From positions 1,798,001 through 1,862,000 of the forward strand of contig NC_079887.1 in the NCBI RefSeq assembly GCF_029227915.1: 64,000 nt of DNA, written 5' to 3'. The DNA is from Hydractinia symbiolongicarpus. Lineage: Eukaryota; Cnidaria; Hydrozoa; Anthoathecata; Hydractiniidae. Shown piece after piece: positions 1 to 14,000 of this stretch (its first letter is position 1; every line of letters begins with the position of its first letter). The position numbers were made by a program, and so were the translations under genes. A model generated the notes under the pieces. The model was not told the origin of the DNA. It saw only the letters and a list, made by a program, of their open reading frames with translations, and searched no databases.

Positions 1-1000
1 TTTTGTGGTGAAAAGGTAATTTAAAAAATCGTTTTGGAAATGAGTTTACTCACAGGGTACTTTCTTTGTATACATTCGACTATACGGGCCAAGCCCGGGA
101 TTTACGGGAAATCGCGGGTTTTCGTTTGCTGGCGGTTAAACCACTTTCATTAAGCGTCTCATCAAAAATGACAACATTTTTGAAAACTAAAAGTCTTATG
201 CGTTTTAGTGGTGAAAAAATAATTTAAAAAATCGTTCTGGAAATGAGTTTACTCACTGGGTACTTTCTTTGTATACATTCGACTATACGGGCCAAGACCG
301 GGATTTACGGGAAATCGTGGGTTTTCGTTTTCCGGCGATTAAACCTCTTTCATTAAGCGTCTCATTAAAAATGAAAACATTTTTGAAAACTACAAGTCTC
401 ATGCGTTTTAGTGGTGAAAGAAAAATTTAAAAAATCGTTCGGGAAATGAGTTTACTCCCTGGGTACTTTCTTTGTATACTTTTGACTATACGGGCCGAGT
501 CCGGGATTTACGGGAAATCGCGGATTTCGTTTGCCGGCGATTAAACTTCTTTCATTAACCGTCTCATCAAAAATGAAAACATTTTTGAAAACTTCAAGTC
601 TCATGCGTTTTAGTGGTGAAAAAAAAATTTAAAAAATCGTTCGGGAAATGAGTTTATTCCCTGGGTACTTTCTTTGTATACATTCGACTATACGGGCCAA
701 GCCCGCGATTTACGGGAAATCGCGGATTTCGTTTGCCGGCGATTAAACTTCTTTCATTAACCGTCTCATCAAAAATGAAAACATTTTTGAAAACTACAAG
801 TCTCATGCGTTTTAGTGGTGAAAGAAAAATTTAAAAAATCGTTCGGGAAATGAGTTTACTCCCTGGGTACTTTCTTTGTATATATTCGCCTATACGAGCC
901 AAGCCCCGGATATACGGGAAAACGCGGGATTTCGTTTGCCGGCGATTAAACCTCTTTCATTAAGCGTCTCATCAAAAATGAAAACATTTTTGAAAACTAC

Positions 1001-2826
1001 AAGTCTCATGCGTTTTAGTGGTGAAAAAATAATTTAAAAAATCGTTCGGGAAATGAGTTTACTCCCTGGGTACTTTCTTTGTATACTTTTGACTATACGG
1101 GCCGAGTCCGGGATTTACGGGAAATCGCGGATTTTCGTTTGCCGGCGATTAAACTTCTTTTATTCAGCGTCCCATCAAATATGAAAATATTTTTGAAAAC
1201 TACAAGTCTCATGCGTTTTAGCGGTGAAAAGATAATTCAAAAAATCGTTTTGGAAATGAGTTTACTCACAGGATACTTTCTTTGTATACATTCGACTATA
1301 CGGGCCAAGCCCGGGATTTACGGGAAATCGCGGGTTTTCGTTTGCTGGCGATTAAACCACTTTCATTAAGCGTCTCATCAAAAATGAAAACTTTTCTGAA
1401 AACTACAAGTCTCATGGGTTTTAGTGGTAAAAAAACAATTCAAAAAATCGTTCGGGAAATGAGTTTACTCACAGGGTACTTTCTTTGTATGCATTCGACT
1501 ACACGGGCCAATACCGGGATTTACGGGAAATCGCGGGTTTTCGTTTGCTGGCGATTAAACCACTTTCATTAAGCGTCTCATCAAAAATGAAAACTTTTCT
1601 GAAAACTACAAGTCTCATGCGTTTTAGTGGTAAAAAAATAATTCAAAAAATCGTTCGGGAAATGAGTTTACTCACAGGGTACTTTCTTTGTATACATTCG
1701 ACTACACGGGCCAAGCCCGGATTTACGGGAAATCGCGGGATTTCGTTTGCCGGCGATTAAACTTCTTTCATTAACCCTCTCATCAAAAATGAAAACATTT
1801 TTGAAAACTTCTAGTCTCATGCGTTTTTGTGGTGAAAAAAAAAATTAAAAAATCGTTCGGGAAATGAGTTTACTCCCTGGGTACTTTCTTTGTATACATG
1901 CGACTATACGGGCCAAGCCCGGGATTTACGGGAAATCGCGGGATTTCGTTTGCCGGCGATTAAACCTCTTTTAATAAGCGTCTCAGCAAAAATGAAAACA
2001 TTTTTGAAAACTACAAGTCTCATGCGTTTTAGTGGTGAAAAAATAATTTAAAAAATCGTTCGGGAAATGAGTTTACTCCCTGGGTACTTTATTTGTATAC
2101 TTTGGACTATACGGGCCGAGTCCGGGATTTACGGGAAATCGCGGATTTTCGTTTGAGGACGATTAAACTTCTTTTACTCAGCGTCTCATCAAAAATGAAA
2201 ACATTTTTGAAAACTACAAGTCTCATGCGTTTTAGTGGTAAAAAAAAAAATTTAAAAAGTCGTTTGGGAAATGAGTTTACTCCCTGGGTACTTTCTTTGT
2301 ATACATTGGACTATACGGGCCAAGCCCCGGATTTACGGGAAAACGCGGGATTTCGTTTGCCGGCGATTAAACCTCTTTCATTAAGCGTCTCATCAAAAAT
2401 GAAAACATTTTTGAAAACTACAAGTCTCATGCGTTTTAGTGGTGAAAAAAAAAATTAAAAATCGTTCGGGAAATGAGTTTACTCACTGGGTACTTTCTTT
2501 GTATACATTCGACTATACGGGCCAAGCCCGGGATTTACGGGAAATCGCGGGATTTCGTTTGCCGGCGATTAAACTTCTTTTATTCAGTGTCTCATCAAAA
2601 ATGAAAACATTTTTGAAAACTACAAGTCTCATGCGTTGTAGTTGTGAAAAAATAATTTAAAAAATCGTTCGGAAAATGAGTTTACTCACAGGGTACTTTC
2701 TTTGTATACATTCGACTACACAGGCCAAGCCCCATATTTACGGGAAATCGCGGGATTTCGTTTGCCGGCGATTAAACTTCTTTCATTAACCCTCTCATCA
2801 AAAATAAAAACATTTTTGAAAACTTC
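1001..2826 (+). repeat. 9-monomer higher-order repeat, copy 1 (1,826 bp)
   Basis: Nine monomers of 202-204 bp. The same nine, in the same order and with the same length quirks (for example the short core at about 1716 and the AGGACGATT variant at about 2155), recur exactly 1,826 bp downstream. Homology begins between about 1000 and 1020, since sequence upstream (CATTAAGCG vs CATTAACCC) no longer matches. Only scattered differences were seen, such as ATGCGAC at about 1898 against ATTCGAC in the other copy. Confidence 0.9.
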
Positions 2827-4660
2827 AAGTCTCATGCGTTTTAGTGGTGAAAAAATAATTTAAAAAATCGTTCGGGCAATGAGTTTACTCCCTGGGTACT
2901 TTCTTTGTATACTTTTGACTATACGGGCCGAGTCCGGGATTTACGGGAAATCGCGGATTTTCGTTTGCCGGCGATTAAACTTCTTTTATTCAGCGTCCCA
3001 TCAAATATGAAAATATTTTTGAAAACTACAAGTCTCATGCGTTTTAGCGGTGAAAAGATAATTCAAAAAATCGTTTTGGAAATGAGTTTACTCACAGGAT
3101 ACTTTCTTTGTATACATTCGACTATACGGGCCAAGCCCGGGATTTACGGGAAATCGCGGGTTTTCGTTTGCTGGCGATTAAACCACTTTCATTAAGCGTC
3201 TCATCAAAAATGAAAACTTTTCTGAAAACTACAAGTCTCATGGGTTTTAGTGGTAAAAAAACAATTCAAAAAATCGTTCGGGAAATGAGTTTACTCACAG
3301 GGTACTTTCTTTGTATGCATTCGACTACACGGGCCAATACCGGGATTTACGGGAAATCGCGGGTTTTCGTTTGCTGGCGATTAAACCACTTTCATTAAGC
3401 GTCTCATCAAAAATGAAAACTTTTCTGAAAACTACAAGTCTCATGCGTTTTAGTGGTAAAAAAATAATTCAAAAAATCGTTCGGGAAATGAGTTTACTCA
3501 CAGGGTACTTTCTTTGTATACATTCGACTACACGGGCCAAGCCCGGATTTACGGGAAATCGCGGGATTTCGTTTGCCGGCGATTAAACTTCTTTCATTAA
3601 CCCTCTCATCAAAAATGAAAACATTTTTGAAAACTTCTAGTCTCATGCGTTTTTGTGGTGAAAAAAAAAATTAAAAAATCGTTCGGGAAATGAGTTTACT
3701 CCCTGGGTACTTTCTTTGTATACATTCGACTATACGGGCCAAGCCCGGGATTTACGGGAAATCGCGGGATTTCGTTTGCCGGCGATTAAACCTCTTTTAA
3801 TAAGCGTCTCAGCAAAAATGAAAACATTTTTGAAAACTACAAGTCTCATGCGTTTTAGTGGTGAAAAAATAATTTAAAAAATCGTTCGGGAAATGAGTTT
3901 ACTCCCTGGGTACTTTATTTGTATACTTTGGACTATACGGGCCGAGTCCGGGATTTACGGGAAATCGCGGATTTTCGTTTGAGGACGATTAAACTTCTTT
4001 TACTCAGCGTCTCATCAAAAATGAAAACATTTTTGAAAACTACAAGTCTCATGCGTTTTAGTGGTAAAAAAAAAAATTTAAAAAGTCGTTTGGGAAATGA
4101 GTTTACTCCCTGGGTACTTTCTTTGTATACATTGGACTATACGGGCCAAGCCCCGGATTTACGGGAAAACGCGGGATTTCGTTTGCCGGCGATTAAACCT
4201 CTTTCATTAAGCGTCTCATCAAAAATGAAAACATTTTTGAAAACTACAAGTCTCATGCGTTTTAGTGGTGAAAAAAAAAATTAAAAATCGTTCGGGAAAT
4301 GAGTTTACTCACTGGGTACTTTCTTTGTATACATTCGACTATACGGGCCAAGCCCGGGATTTACGGGAAATCGCGGGATTTCGTTTGCCGGCGATTAAAC
4401 TTCTTTTATTCAGTGTCTCATCAAAAATGAAAACATTTTTGAAAACTACAAGTCTCATGCGTTGTAGTTGTGAAAAAATAATTTAAAAAATCGTTCGGAA
4501 AATGAGTTTACTCACAGGGTACTTTCTTTGTATACATTCGACTACACAGGCCAAGCCCCATATTTACGGGAAATCGCGGGATTTCGTTTGCCGGCGATTA
4601 AACTTCTTTCATTAACCCTCTCATCAAAAATAAAAACATTTTTGAAAACTTCAAGTCTCA
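2827..4660 (+). repeat. 9-monomer higher-order repeat, copy 2 (1,826 bp)
   Basis: A tandem copy of the preceding nine monomers at a constant offset of 1,826 bp. The match stops near 4660, where GTTTTTGTGG replaces GTTTTAGTGG. Variants private to this copy are few (GGGCAATGAG at about 2874). The near-identity indicates a recent tandem duplication by unequal exchange. Confidence 0.9.
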
Positions 4661-5341
4661 TGCGTTTTTGTGGTGAAAAAAAAAATTAAAAAATCGTTCG
4701 GGAAATGAGTTTACTCCCTGGGTACTTTCTTTGTATACATTCGACTATACGGGCCAAGCCCGGGATTTACGGGAAATCGCGGGATTTCGTTTGCCGGCGA
4801 TTAAACCTCTTTTAATAAGCGTCTCATCAAAAATGAAAACATTTTTAAAAACTACAAGTCTCATGCGTTTTAGTGGTGAAAAAATAATTTAAAAAATCGT
4901 TCGGCAAATGAGTGTACTCCCTGGGTACTTTCTTTGTATACTTTGGACTATACGGGCCGAGTCCGGGATTTACGGGAAATCGCGGATTTTCGTTTGAGGG
5001 CGATTAAACTTCTTTTACTCAGCGTCTCATCAAAAATGAAAACATTTTTGAAAACTACAAGTCTCATGCGTTTTAGTGGTGAAAAAAAAATTTAAAAAAT
5101 CGTTCGGGAAATGAGTTTACTCCCTGGGTACTTTCTTTGTATACATTCGACTATACGGGCCAAGCCCCGGATTTACGGGAAAACGCGGGATTTCGTTTGC
5201 CGGCGATTAAACCTCATTCATTAAGCGTCTCATCAAAAATGAAAACATTTTTGAAAACTACAAGTCTCATGCGTTTTAGTGGTGAAAAAAAAAATTAAAA
5301 AATCGTTCGGGAAATGAGTTTACTCACTGGGTACTTTCTTT

Positions 5342-5624
5342 GTATACATTCGACTATACGGGCCAAGCCCGGGATTTACGGGAAATCGCGGGATTTCGTT
5401 TGCCGGCGATTAAACTTCTTTCATAAACCGTCTCATAAAAAATGAAAACATTTTTGAAAACTTCAAGTCTCGTTTTCGTTTGCTGGCGATTAAACCACTT
5501 TCATTAAGCGTCTCATCAAAAATGACAACATTTTTGAAAACTAAAAGTCTTATGCGTTTTAGTGGTGAAAAAATAATTTAAAAAATCGTTCTGGATATGA
5601 GTTTACTCACTGGGTACTTTCTTT
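5342..5624 (+). repeat. Truncated monomer: 123-bp internal deletion
   Basis: The landmark-to-landmark distance here is 283 bp, that is one full monomer plus only 80 bp. At about 5467-5473 AAGTCTC runs straight into GTTTTCGTTTGC, skipping about 123 bp that normally separate these motifs. The sequence after the joint (GACAACATTTTTG, CTAAAAGTCTTATG) matches the monomer near 120-300, displaced by 5,354 bp. The joint therefore also marks a switch of monomer source, a typical footprint of illegitimate or out-of-register exchange. Confidence 0.9.
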
Positions 5625-8300
5625 GTATACATTCGACTATACGGGCCAAGACCGGGATTTACGGGAAATCGTGGGTTTTCGTTTTCCGGCGATTAAACCT
5701 CTTTCAATAAGCGTCTCATCAAAAATGAAAACATTTTTGAAAACTACAAGTCTCATGCGTTTTAGTGGTGAAAGAAAAATTTAAAAAATCGTTCGGGAAA
5801 TGAGTTTACTCCCTGGGTACTTTCTTTGTATATATTCGCCTATACGGGCCAAGCCCCGGATATACGGGAAAACGCGGGATTTTGTTTGCCGGCGATTAAA
5901 CCTCTTTCATTAAGCGTCTCATCAAAAATGAAAACATTTTTGAAAACTACAAGTCTCATGCGTTTTAGTGGTGAAAAAATAATTTAAAAAATCGTTCGGG
6001 AAATGAGTTTACTCCCTGGGTACTTTCTTTGTATACTTTTGACTATACGGGCCGAGTCCGGGATTTACGGGAAATCGCGGATTTTCGTTTGCCGGCGATT
6101 AAACTTCTTTTATTCAGCGTCCCATCAAATATGAAAATATTTTTGAAAACTACAAGTCTCATGCGTTTAGTGGTAAAGAAAATAATATAAAAAATCGTTC
6201 GGGAAATGAGTTTACTCCCTGGGTACTTTCTTTGTATACTTTTGACTATATGGGTCGAGTCCGGGGTTTACGGGAAATGGCGGGTTTTCGTTTGCCGTCG
6301 ATTAAACTTCTTTTATTCAGCGTCTCATCAAAAATGAAAACATTTTTAAAAACTACAAGTCTCATGCGTTTTAGTGGTGAAAAGATAATTCAAAAAATCG
6401 TTTTGGAAATGAGTTTACTCACAGGATACTTTCTTTGTATACATTCGACTATACGGGCCAAGCCCGGGATTTACGGGAAATCGCGGGTTTTCGTTTGCTG
6501 GCGATTAAACCACTTTCATTAAGCGTCTCATCAAAAATGAAAACTTTTCTGAAAACTACAAGTCTCATGCGTTTTAGTGGTAAAAAAATAATTCAAAAAA
6601 TCGTTCGGGAAATGAGTTTACTCACAGGGTACTTTCTTTGTATACATTCGACTACACGGGCCAAGCCCGGGATTTACGGGAAATCGCGGGATTTCGTTTG
6701 CCGGCGATTAAACTTCTTTCATTAACCCTCTCATCAAAAATGAAAACATTTTTGAAAACTTCTAGTCTCATGCGTTTTAGTGGTAAAAAAATAATTCAAA
6801 AAATCGTTCGGGAAATGAGTTTACTCACAGGGTACTTTCTTTGTATACATTCGACTACACGGGCCAAGCCCGGGATTTACGGGAAATCGCGGGATTTCGT
6901 TTGCCGGCGATTAAACTTCTTTCATTAACCCTCTCATCAAAAATGAAAACATTTTTGAAAACTTCTAGTCTCATGCGTTTTTGTGGTGAAAAAAAAAATT
7001 AAAAAATCGTTCGGGAAATGAGTTTACTCCCTGGGTACTTTCTTTGTATACATTCGACTATACGGGCCAAGCCCGGGATTTACGGGAAATCGCGGGATTT
7101 CGTTTGCCGGCGATTAAACCTCTTTTAATAAGCGTCTCAGCAAAAATGAAAACATTTTTGAAAACTACAAGTCTCATGCGTTTTAGTGGTGAAAAAATAA
7201 TTTAAAAAATCGTTCGGGAAATGAGTTTACTCCCTGGGTACTTTATTTGTATACTTTGGACTATACGGGCCGAGTCCGGGATTTACGGGAAATCGCGGAT
7301 TTTCGTTTGAGGACGATTAAACTTCTTTTACTCAGCGTCTCATCAAAAATGAAAACATTTTTGAAAACTTCAAGTCTCATGCGTTTTTGTGGTGAAAAAA
7401 AAAATTAAAAAATCGTTCGGGAAATGAGTTTACTCCCTGGGTACTTTCTTTGTATACATTCGACTATACGGGACAAGCCCGGCATTTACGGGAAATCGCG
7501 GGATTTCGTTTGCCGGCGATTAAACCTCTTTTAATAAGCGTCTCATCAAAAATGAAAACATTTTTGAAAACTACAAGTCTCATGCGTTTTAGTGGTGAAA
7601 AAATAATTTAAAAAATCGTTCGGGAAGTGAGTGTACTCCCTGGGTACTTTCTTTGTATACTTTGGACTATACGGGCCGAGTCCGGGATTTACGGGAAATT
7701 GCGGATTTTCGTTTGAGGGCGATTAAACTTCTTTTACTCAGCGTCTCATCAAAAATGAAAACATTTTTGAAAACTACAAGTCTCATGCGTTTTAGTGGTG
7801 AAAAAAAAATTTAAAAAATCGTTCGGGAAATGAGTTTACTTTCTCGGTACTTTCTTTGTATACATTCGACTATACGGGCCAAGCCCCGGATTTACGGGAA
7901 AACGCGGGAGTTCGTTTGCCGGCGATTAAACCTCTTTCATTAAGCGTCTCATCAAAAATGAAAACATTTTTGAAAACTACAAGTCTCATGCGTTTTAGTG
8001 GTGAAAAAAAAATTTAAAAAGTCGTTCGGGAAATGAGTTTACTCCCTGGGTACTTTCTTTGTATACATTCGACTATACGGGCCAAGCCCCGGATTTACGG
8101 GAAAACGCGGGATTTCGTTTGCCGGCGATTAAACCTCTTTCATTAAGCGTCTCATCAAAAATGAAAACATTTTTGAAAACTACAAGTCTCATGCGTTTTA
8201 GTGGTGAAAAAAAAAATTAAAAAATCGTTCGGGAAATGAGTTTACTCACTGGGTACTTTTTTTGTATACATTCGACTATACGGGCCAAGCCCGGGATTTA
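5597..8300 (+). repeat. Mosaic higher-order block A
   Basis: About 13 monomers. The first part (to about 6770) matches 8845-10018 at an offset of 3,248 bp, and most of the block matches 11.69-14.19 kb (offset 6,091 bp, then 5,888 bp). The change in offset equals one extra 203-bp monomer near 6640-6930. Markers include TATATTCGCC at 5831 and GGGACAAGCC at about 7471. Confidence 0.8.
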
Positions 8301-10440
8301 CGGGAAATCGCGGGATTTCGTTTGAGGGCGATTAAACTTCTTTTACTCAGCGTCTCATCAAAAATGAAAACATTTTTGAAAACTACAAGTCTCATGCGTT
8401 TTAGTGGTGAAAAAAAAATTTAAAAAATCGTTCGGGAAATGAGTTTACTTTCTGGGTACTTTCTTTGTATACATTCGACTATACGGGCCAAGCCCCGGAT
8501 TTACGGGAAAACGCGGGATTTCGTTTGCCGGCGATTAAACCTCTTTCATTAAGCGTCTCATCAAAAATGAAAACATTTTTGAAAACTACAAGTCTCATGC
8601 GTTTTAGTGGTGAAAAAAAAAATTAAAAAATCGTTCGGGAAATGAGTTTACTCACTGGGTACTTTCTTTGTATACATTCGACTATACGGGCCAAGCCCGG
8701 GATTTACGGGAAATCGCGGGATTTCGTTTGCCGGCGATTAAACTTCTTTTATTCAGTGTCTCATCAAAAATGAAAACATTTTTGAAAACTACAAGTCTCA
8801 TGCGTTGTAGTTGTGAAAAAATAATTTAAAAAATCGTTCGGAAAATGAGTTTACTCACTGGGTACTTTCTTTGTATACATTCGACTATACGGGCCAAGAC
8901 CGGGATTTACGGGAAATCGTGGGTTTTCGTTTTCCGGCGATTAAACCTCTTTCAATAAGCGTCTCATCAAAAATAAAAACATTTTTGAAAACTACAAGTC
9001 TCATGCGTTTTAGTGGTGAAAGAAAAATTTAAAAAATCGTTCGGGAAATGAATTTACTCCCTGGGTACTTTCTTTGTATATATTCGCCTATACGGGCCAA
9101 GCCCCGGATATACGGGAAAACGCGGGATTTTGTTTGCCGGCGATTAAACCTCTTTCATTAAGCGTCTCATCAAAAATGAAAACATTTTTGAAAACTACAA
9201 GTCTCATGCGTTTTAGTGGTTAAAAAATAATTTAAAAAATCGTTCGGGAAATGAGTTTACTCCCTGGGTACTTTCTTTGTATACTTTTGACTATACGGGC
9301 CGAGTCCGGGATTTACGGGAAATCGCGGATTTTCGTTTGCCGGCGATTAAACTTCTTTTATTCAGCGTCCCATCAAATATGAAAATATTTTTGAAAACTA
9401 CAAGTCTCATGCGTTTAGTGGTAAAGAAAATAATATAAAAAATCGTTCGGGAAATGAGTTTACTCCCTGGGTACTTTCTTTGTATACTTTTGACTATATG
9501 GGTCGAGTCCGGGGTTTACGGGAAATGGCGGGTTTTCGTTTGCCGTCGATTAAACTTCTTTTATTCAGCGTCTCATTAAAAATGAAAACATTTTTAAAAA
9601 CTACAAGTCTCATGCGTTTTAGTGGTGAAAAGATAATTCAAAAAATCGTTTTGGAAATGAGTTTACTCACAGGATACTTTCTTTGTATACATTCGACTAT
9701 ACGGGCCAAGCCCGGGATTTACGGGAAATCGCGGGTTTTCGTTTGCTGGCGATTAAACCACTTTCATTAAGCGTCTCATCAAAAATGAAAACTTTTCTGA
9801 AAACTAAAAGTCTCATGCGTTTTAGTGGTAAAAAAATAATTCAAAAAATCGTTCGGGAAATGAGTTTACTCACAGGGTACTTTCTTTGTATACATTCGAC
9901 TACACGGGCCCAGCCCGGGATTTACGGGAAATCGCGGGATTTCGTTTGCCGGCGATTAAACTTCTTTCATTAACCCTCTCATCAAAAATGAAAACATTTT
10001 TGAAAACTTCTAGTCTCATGCGTTTTAGTGGTGAAAAGATAATTCAAAAAATCGTTTTGGAAATGAGTTTACTCACAGGATACTTTCTTTGTATACATTC
10101 GACTATACGGGCCAAGCCCGGGATTTACGGGAAATCGCGGGTTTTCGTTTGCTGGCGATTAAACCACTTTCATTAAGCGTCTCATCAAAAATGAAAACTT
10201 TTCTGAAAACTACAAGTCTCATGCGTTTTAGTGGTAAAAAAATAATTCAAAAAATCGTTCGGGAAATGAGTTTACTCACAGGGTACTTTCTTTGTATACA
10301 TTCGACTACACGGGCCCAGCCCGGGATTTACGGGAAATCGCGGGATTTCGTTTGCCGGCGATTAAACTTCTTTCATTAACCCTCTCATCAAAAATGAAAA
10401 CATTTTTGAAAACTTCTAGTCTCATGCGTTTTTGTGGTGA
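8222..10440 (+). repeat. Mosaic higher-order block B
   Basis: 8.22-10.01 kb matches 11.07-12.85 kb at 2,843 bp (14 monomers), and its TATATTCGCC marker lies at 9079, exactly 3,248 bp after that of block A. Two monomers at about 9683 are repeated at about 10089 (406 bp), which accounts for the difference between the 16-mer and 14-mer spacings. Confidence 0.8.
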
Positions 10441-11064
10441 AAAAAAAAATTAAAAAATCGTTCGGGAAATGAGTTTACTCCCTGGGTACTTTCTTTGTAT
10501 ACATTCGACTATACGGGCCAAGCCCCGGATTTACGGGAAATCGCGGGATTTCGTTTGCCGGCGATTAAACCTCTTTTAATAAGCGTCTCATCAAAAATGA
10601 AAACATTTTTGAAAACTACAAGTCTCATGCGTTTTAGTGGTGAAAAAATAATTTAAAAAATCGTTCGGGAAATGAGTTTACTCACTGGGTACTTTCTTTG
10701 TATACATTCGACTATACGGGCCAAGCCCGGGATTTACGGGAAATCGCGGGATTTCGTTTGAGGGCGATTAAACTTCTTTTACTCAGCGTCTCATCAAAAA
10801 TGAAAACATTTTTGAAAACTACAAGTCTCATGCGTTTTAGTGGTGAAAAAAAAATTTAAAAAATCGTTCGGGAAATGAGTTTACTCCCTGGGTACTTTCT
10901 TTGTATACATTCGACTATACGGGCCAAGCCCGGGATTTACGGGAAATCGCGGGATTTCGTTTGCCGGCGATTAAACCTCTTTTAATAAGCGTCTCATCAA
11001 AAATGAAAACATTTTTGAAAACTACAAGTCTCATGCGTTTTAGTGGTAAATAAATAATTTAAAA

Positions 11065-14000
11065 AATCGTTCGGGAAATGAGTTTACTCACTGGGTACTT
11101 TCTTTGTATACATTCGACTATACGGGCCAAGCCCGGGATTTACGGGAAATCGCGGGATTTCGTTTGAGGGCGATTAAACTTCTTTTACTCAGCGTCTCAT
11201 CAAAAATGAAAACATTTTTGAAAACTACAAGTCTCATGCGTTTTAGTGGTGAAAAAAAAAATTTAAAAAATCGTTCGGGAAATGAGTTTACTTTCTGGGT
11301 ACTTTCTTTGTATACATTCGACTATACGGGCCAAGCCCCGGATTTACGGGAAAACGCGGGATTTCGTTTGCCGGCGATTAAACCTCTTTCATTAAGCGTC
11401 TCATCAAAAATAAAAACATTTTTGAAAACTACAAGTCTCATGCGTTTTAGTGGTGAAAAAAAAAATTAAAAAATCGTTCGGGAAATGAGTTTACTCACTG
11501 GGTACTTTCTTTGTATACATTCGACTATACGGGCCAAGCCCGGGATTTACGGGAAATCGCGGGATTTCGTTTGCCGGCGATTAAACTTCTTTTATTCAGT
11601 GTCTCATCAAAAATGAAAACATTTTTGAAAACTACAAGTCTCATGCGTTGTAGTTGTGAAAAAATAATTTAAAAAATCGTTCGGAAAATGAGTTTACTCA
11701 CTGGGTACTTTCTTTGTATACATTCGACTATACGGGCCAAGACCGGGATTTACGGGAAATCGTGGGTTTTCGTTTTCCGGCGATTAAACCTCTTTCAATA
11801 AGCGTCTCATCAAAAATAAAAACATTTTTGAAAACTACAAGTCTCATGCGTTTTAGTGGTGAAAGAAAAATTTAAAAAATCGTTCGGGAAATGAATTTAC
11901 TCCCTGGGTACTTTCTTTGTATATATTCGCCTATACGGGCCAAGCCCCGGATATACGGGAAAACGCGGGATTTTGTTTGCCGGCGATTAAACCTCTTTCA
12001 TTAAGCGTCTCATCAAAAATGAAAACATTTTTGAAAACTACAAGTCTCATGCGTTTTAGTGGTTAAAAAATAATTTAAAAAATCGTTCGGGAAATGAGTT
12101 TACTCCCTGGGTACTTTCTTTGTATACTTTTGACTATACGGGCCGAGTCCGGGATTTACGGGAAATCGCGGATTTTCGTTTGCCGGCGATTAAACTTCTT
12201 TTATTCAGCGTCCCATCAAATATGAAAATATTTTTGAAAACTACAAGTCTCATGCGTTTAGTGGTAAAGAAAATAATATAAAAAATCGTTCGGGAAATGA
12301 GTTTACTCCCTGGGTACTTTCTTTGTATACTTTTGACTATATGGGTCGAGTCCGGGGTTTACGGGAAATGGCGGGTTTTCGTTTGCCGTCGATTAAACTT
12401 CTTTTATTCAGCGTCTCATTAAAAATGAAAACATTTTTAAAAACTACAAGTCTCATGCGTTTTAGTGGTGAAAAGATAATTCAAAAAATCGTTTTGGAAA
12501 TGAGTTTACTCACAGGATACTTTCTTTGTATACATTCGACTATACGGGCCAAGCCCGGGATTTACGGGAAATCGCGGGTTTTCGTTTGCTGGCGATTAAA
12601 CCACTTTCATTAAGCGTCTCATCAAAAATGAAAACTTTTCTGAAAACTACAAGTCTCATGCGTTTTAGTGGTAAAAAAATAATTCAAAAATACGTTCGGG
12701 AAATGAGTTTACTCACAGGGTACTTTCTTTGTATACATTCGACTACACGGGCCCAGCCCGGGATTTACGGGAAATCGCGGGATTTCGTTTGCCGGCGATT
12801 AAACTTCTTTCATTAACCCTCTCATCAAAAATGAAAACATTTTTGAAAACTTCTAGTCTCATGCGTTTTTGTGGTGAAAAAAAAAATTAAAAAATCGTTC
12901 GGGAAATGAGTTTACTCCCTGGGTACTTTCTTTGTATACATTCGACTATACGGGCCAAGCCCGGGATTTACGGGAAATCGCGGGATTTCGTTTGCCGGCG
13001 ATTAAACCTCTTTTAATAAGCGTCTCAGCAAAAATGAAAACATTTTTGAAAACTACAAGTCTCATGCGTTTTAGTGGTGAAAAAATAGTTTAAAAAATCG
13101 TTCGGGAAATGAGTTTACTCCCTGGGTACTTTATTTGTATACTTTGGACTATACGGGCCGAGTCCGGGATTTACGGGAAATCGCGGATTTTCGTTTGAGG
13201 ACGATTAAACTTCTTTTACTCAGCGTCTCATCAAAAATGAAAACATTTTTGAAAACTTCAAGTCTCATGCGTTTTTGTGGTGAAAAAAAAAATTAAAAAA
13301 TCGTTCGGGAAATGAGTTTACTCCCTGGGTACTTTCTTTGTATACATTCAACTATACGGGACAAGCCCGGGATTTACGGGAAATCGCGGGATTTCGTTTG
13401 CCGGCGATTAAACCTCTTTTAATAAGCGTCTCATCAAAAATGAAAACATTTTTGAAAACTACAAGTCTCATGCGTTTTAGTGGTGAAAAAATAATTTAAA
13501 AAATCGTTCGGGAAGTGAGTGTACTCCCTGGGTACTTTCTTTGTATACTTTGGACTATACGGGCCGAGTCCGGGATTTACGGGAAATCGCGGATTTCCGT
13601 TTGAGGGCGATTAAACTTCTTTTACTCAGCGTCTCATCAAAAATGAAAACATTTTTGAAAACTACAAGTCTCATGCGTTTTAGTGGTGAAAAAAAAATTT
13701 AAAAAATCGTTCGGGAAATGAGTTTACTTTCTGGGTACTTTCTTTGTATACATTCGACTATACGGGCCAAGCCCCGGATTTACGGGAAAACGCGGGATTT
13801 CGTTTGCCGGCGATTAAACCTCTTTCATTAAGCGTCTCATCAAAAATGAAAACATTTTTGAAAACTACAAGTCTCATGCGTTTTAGTGGTGAAAAAAAAA
13901 TTTAAAAAGTCGTTCGGGAAATGAGTTTACTCCCTGGGTACTTTCTTTGTATACATTCGACTATACGGGCCAAGCCCCGGATTTACGGGAAAACGCGGGA

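Noticed and set aside
1079-1369. Recurring 64-121-residue open frames (MYTFDYTG..., MVKKKLKNRS...) on the monomer strand throughout the window
   Set aside because: They start at TTG or GTG, not ATG, in the copies I checked. They arise because one frame of the monomer lacks stops except at AATTTAA, and run longer only where that reads AATTCAA. The 203-bp unit is not a multiple of three, so the frame changes every monomer. Indels occur freely. No protein family is recognisable.
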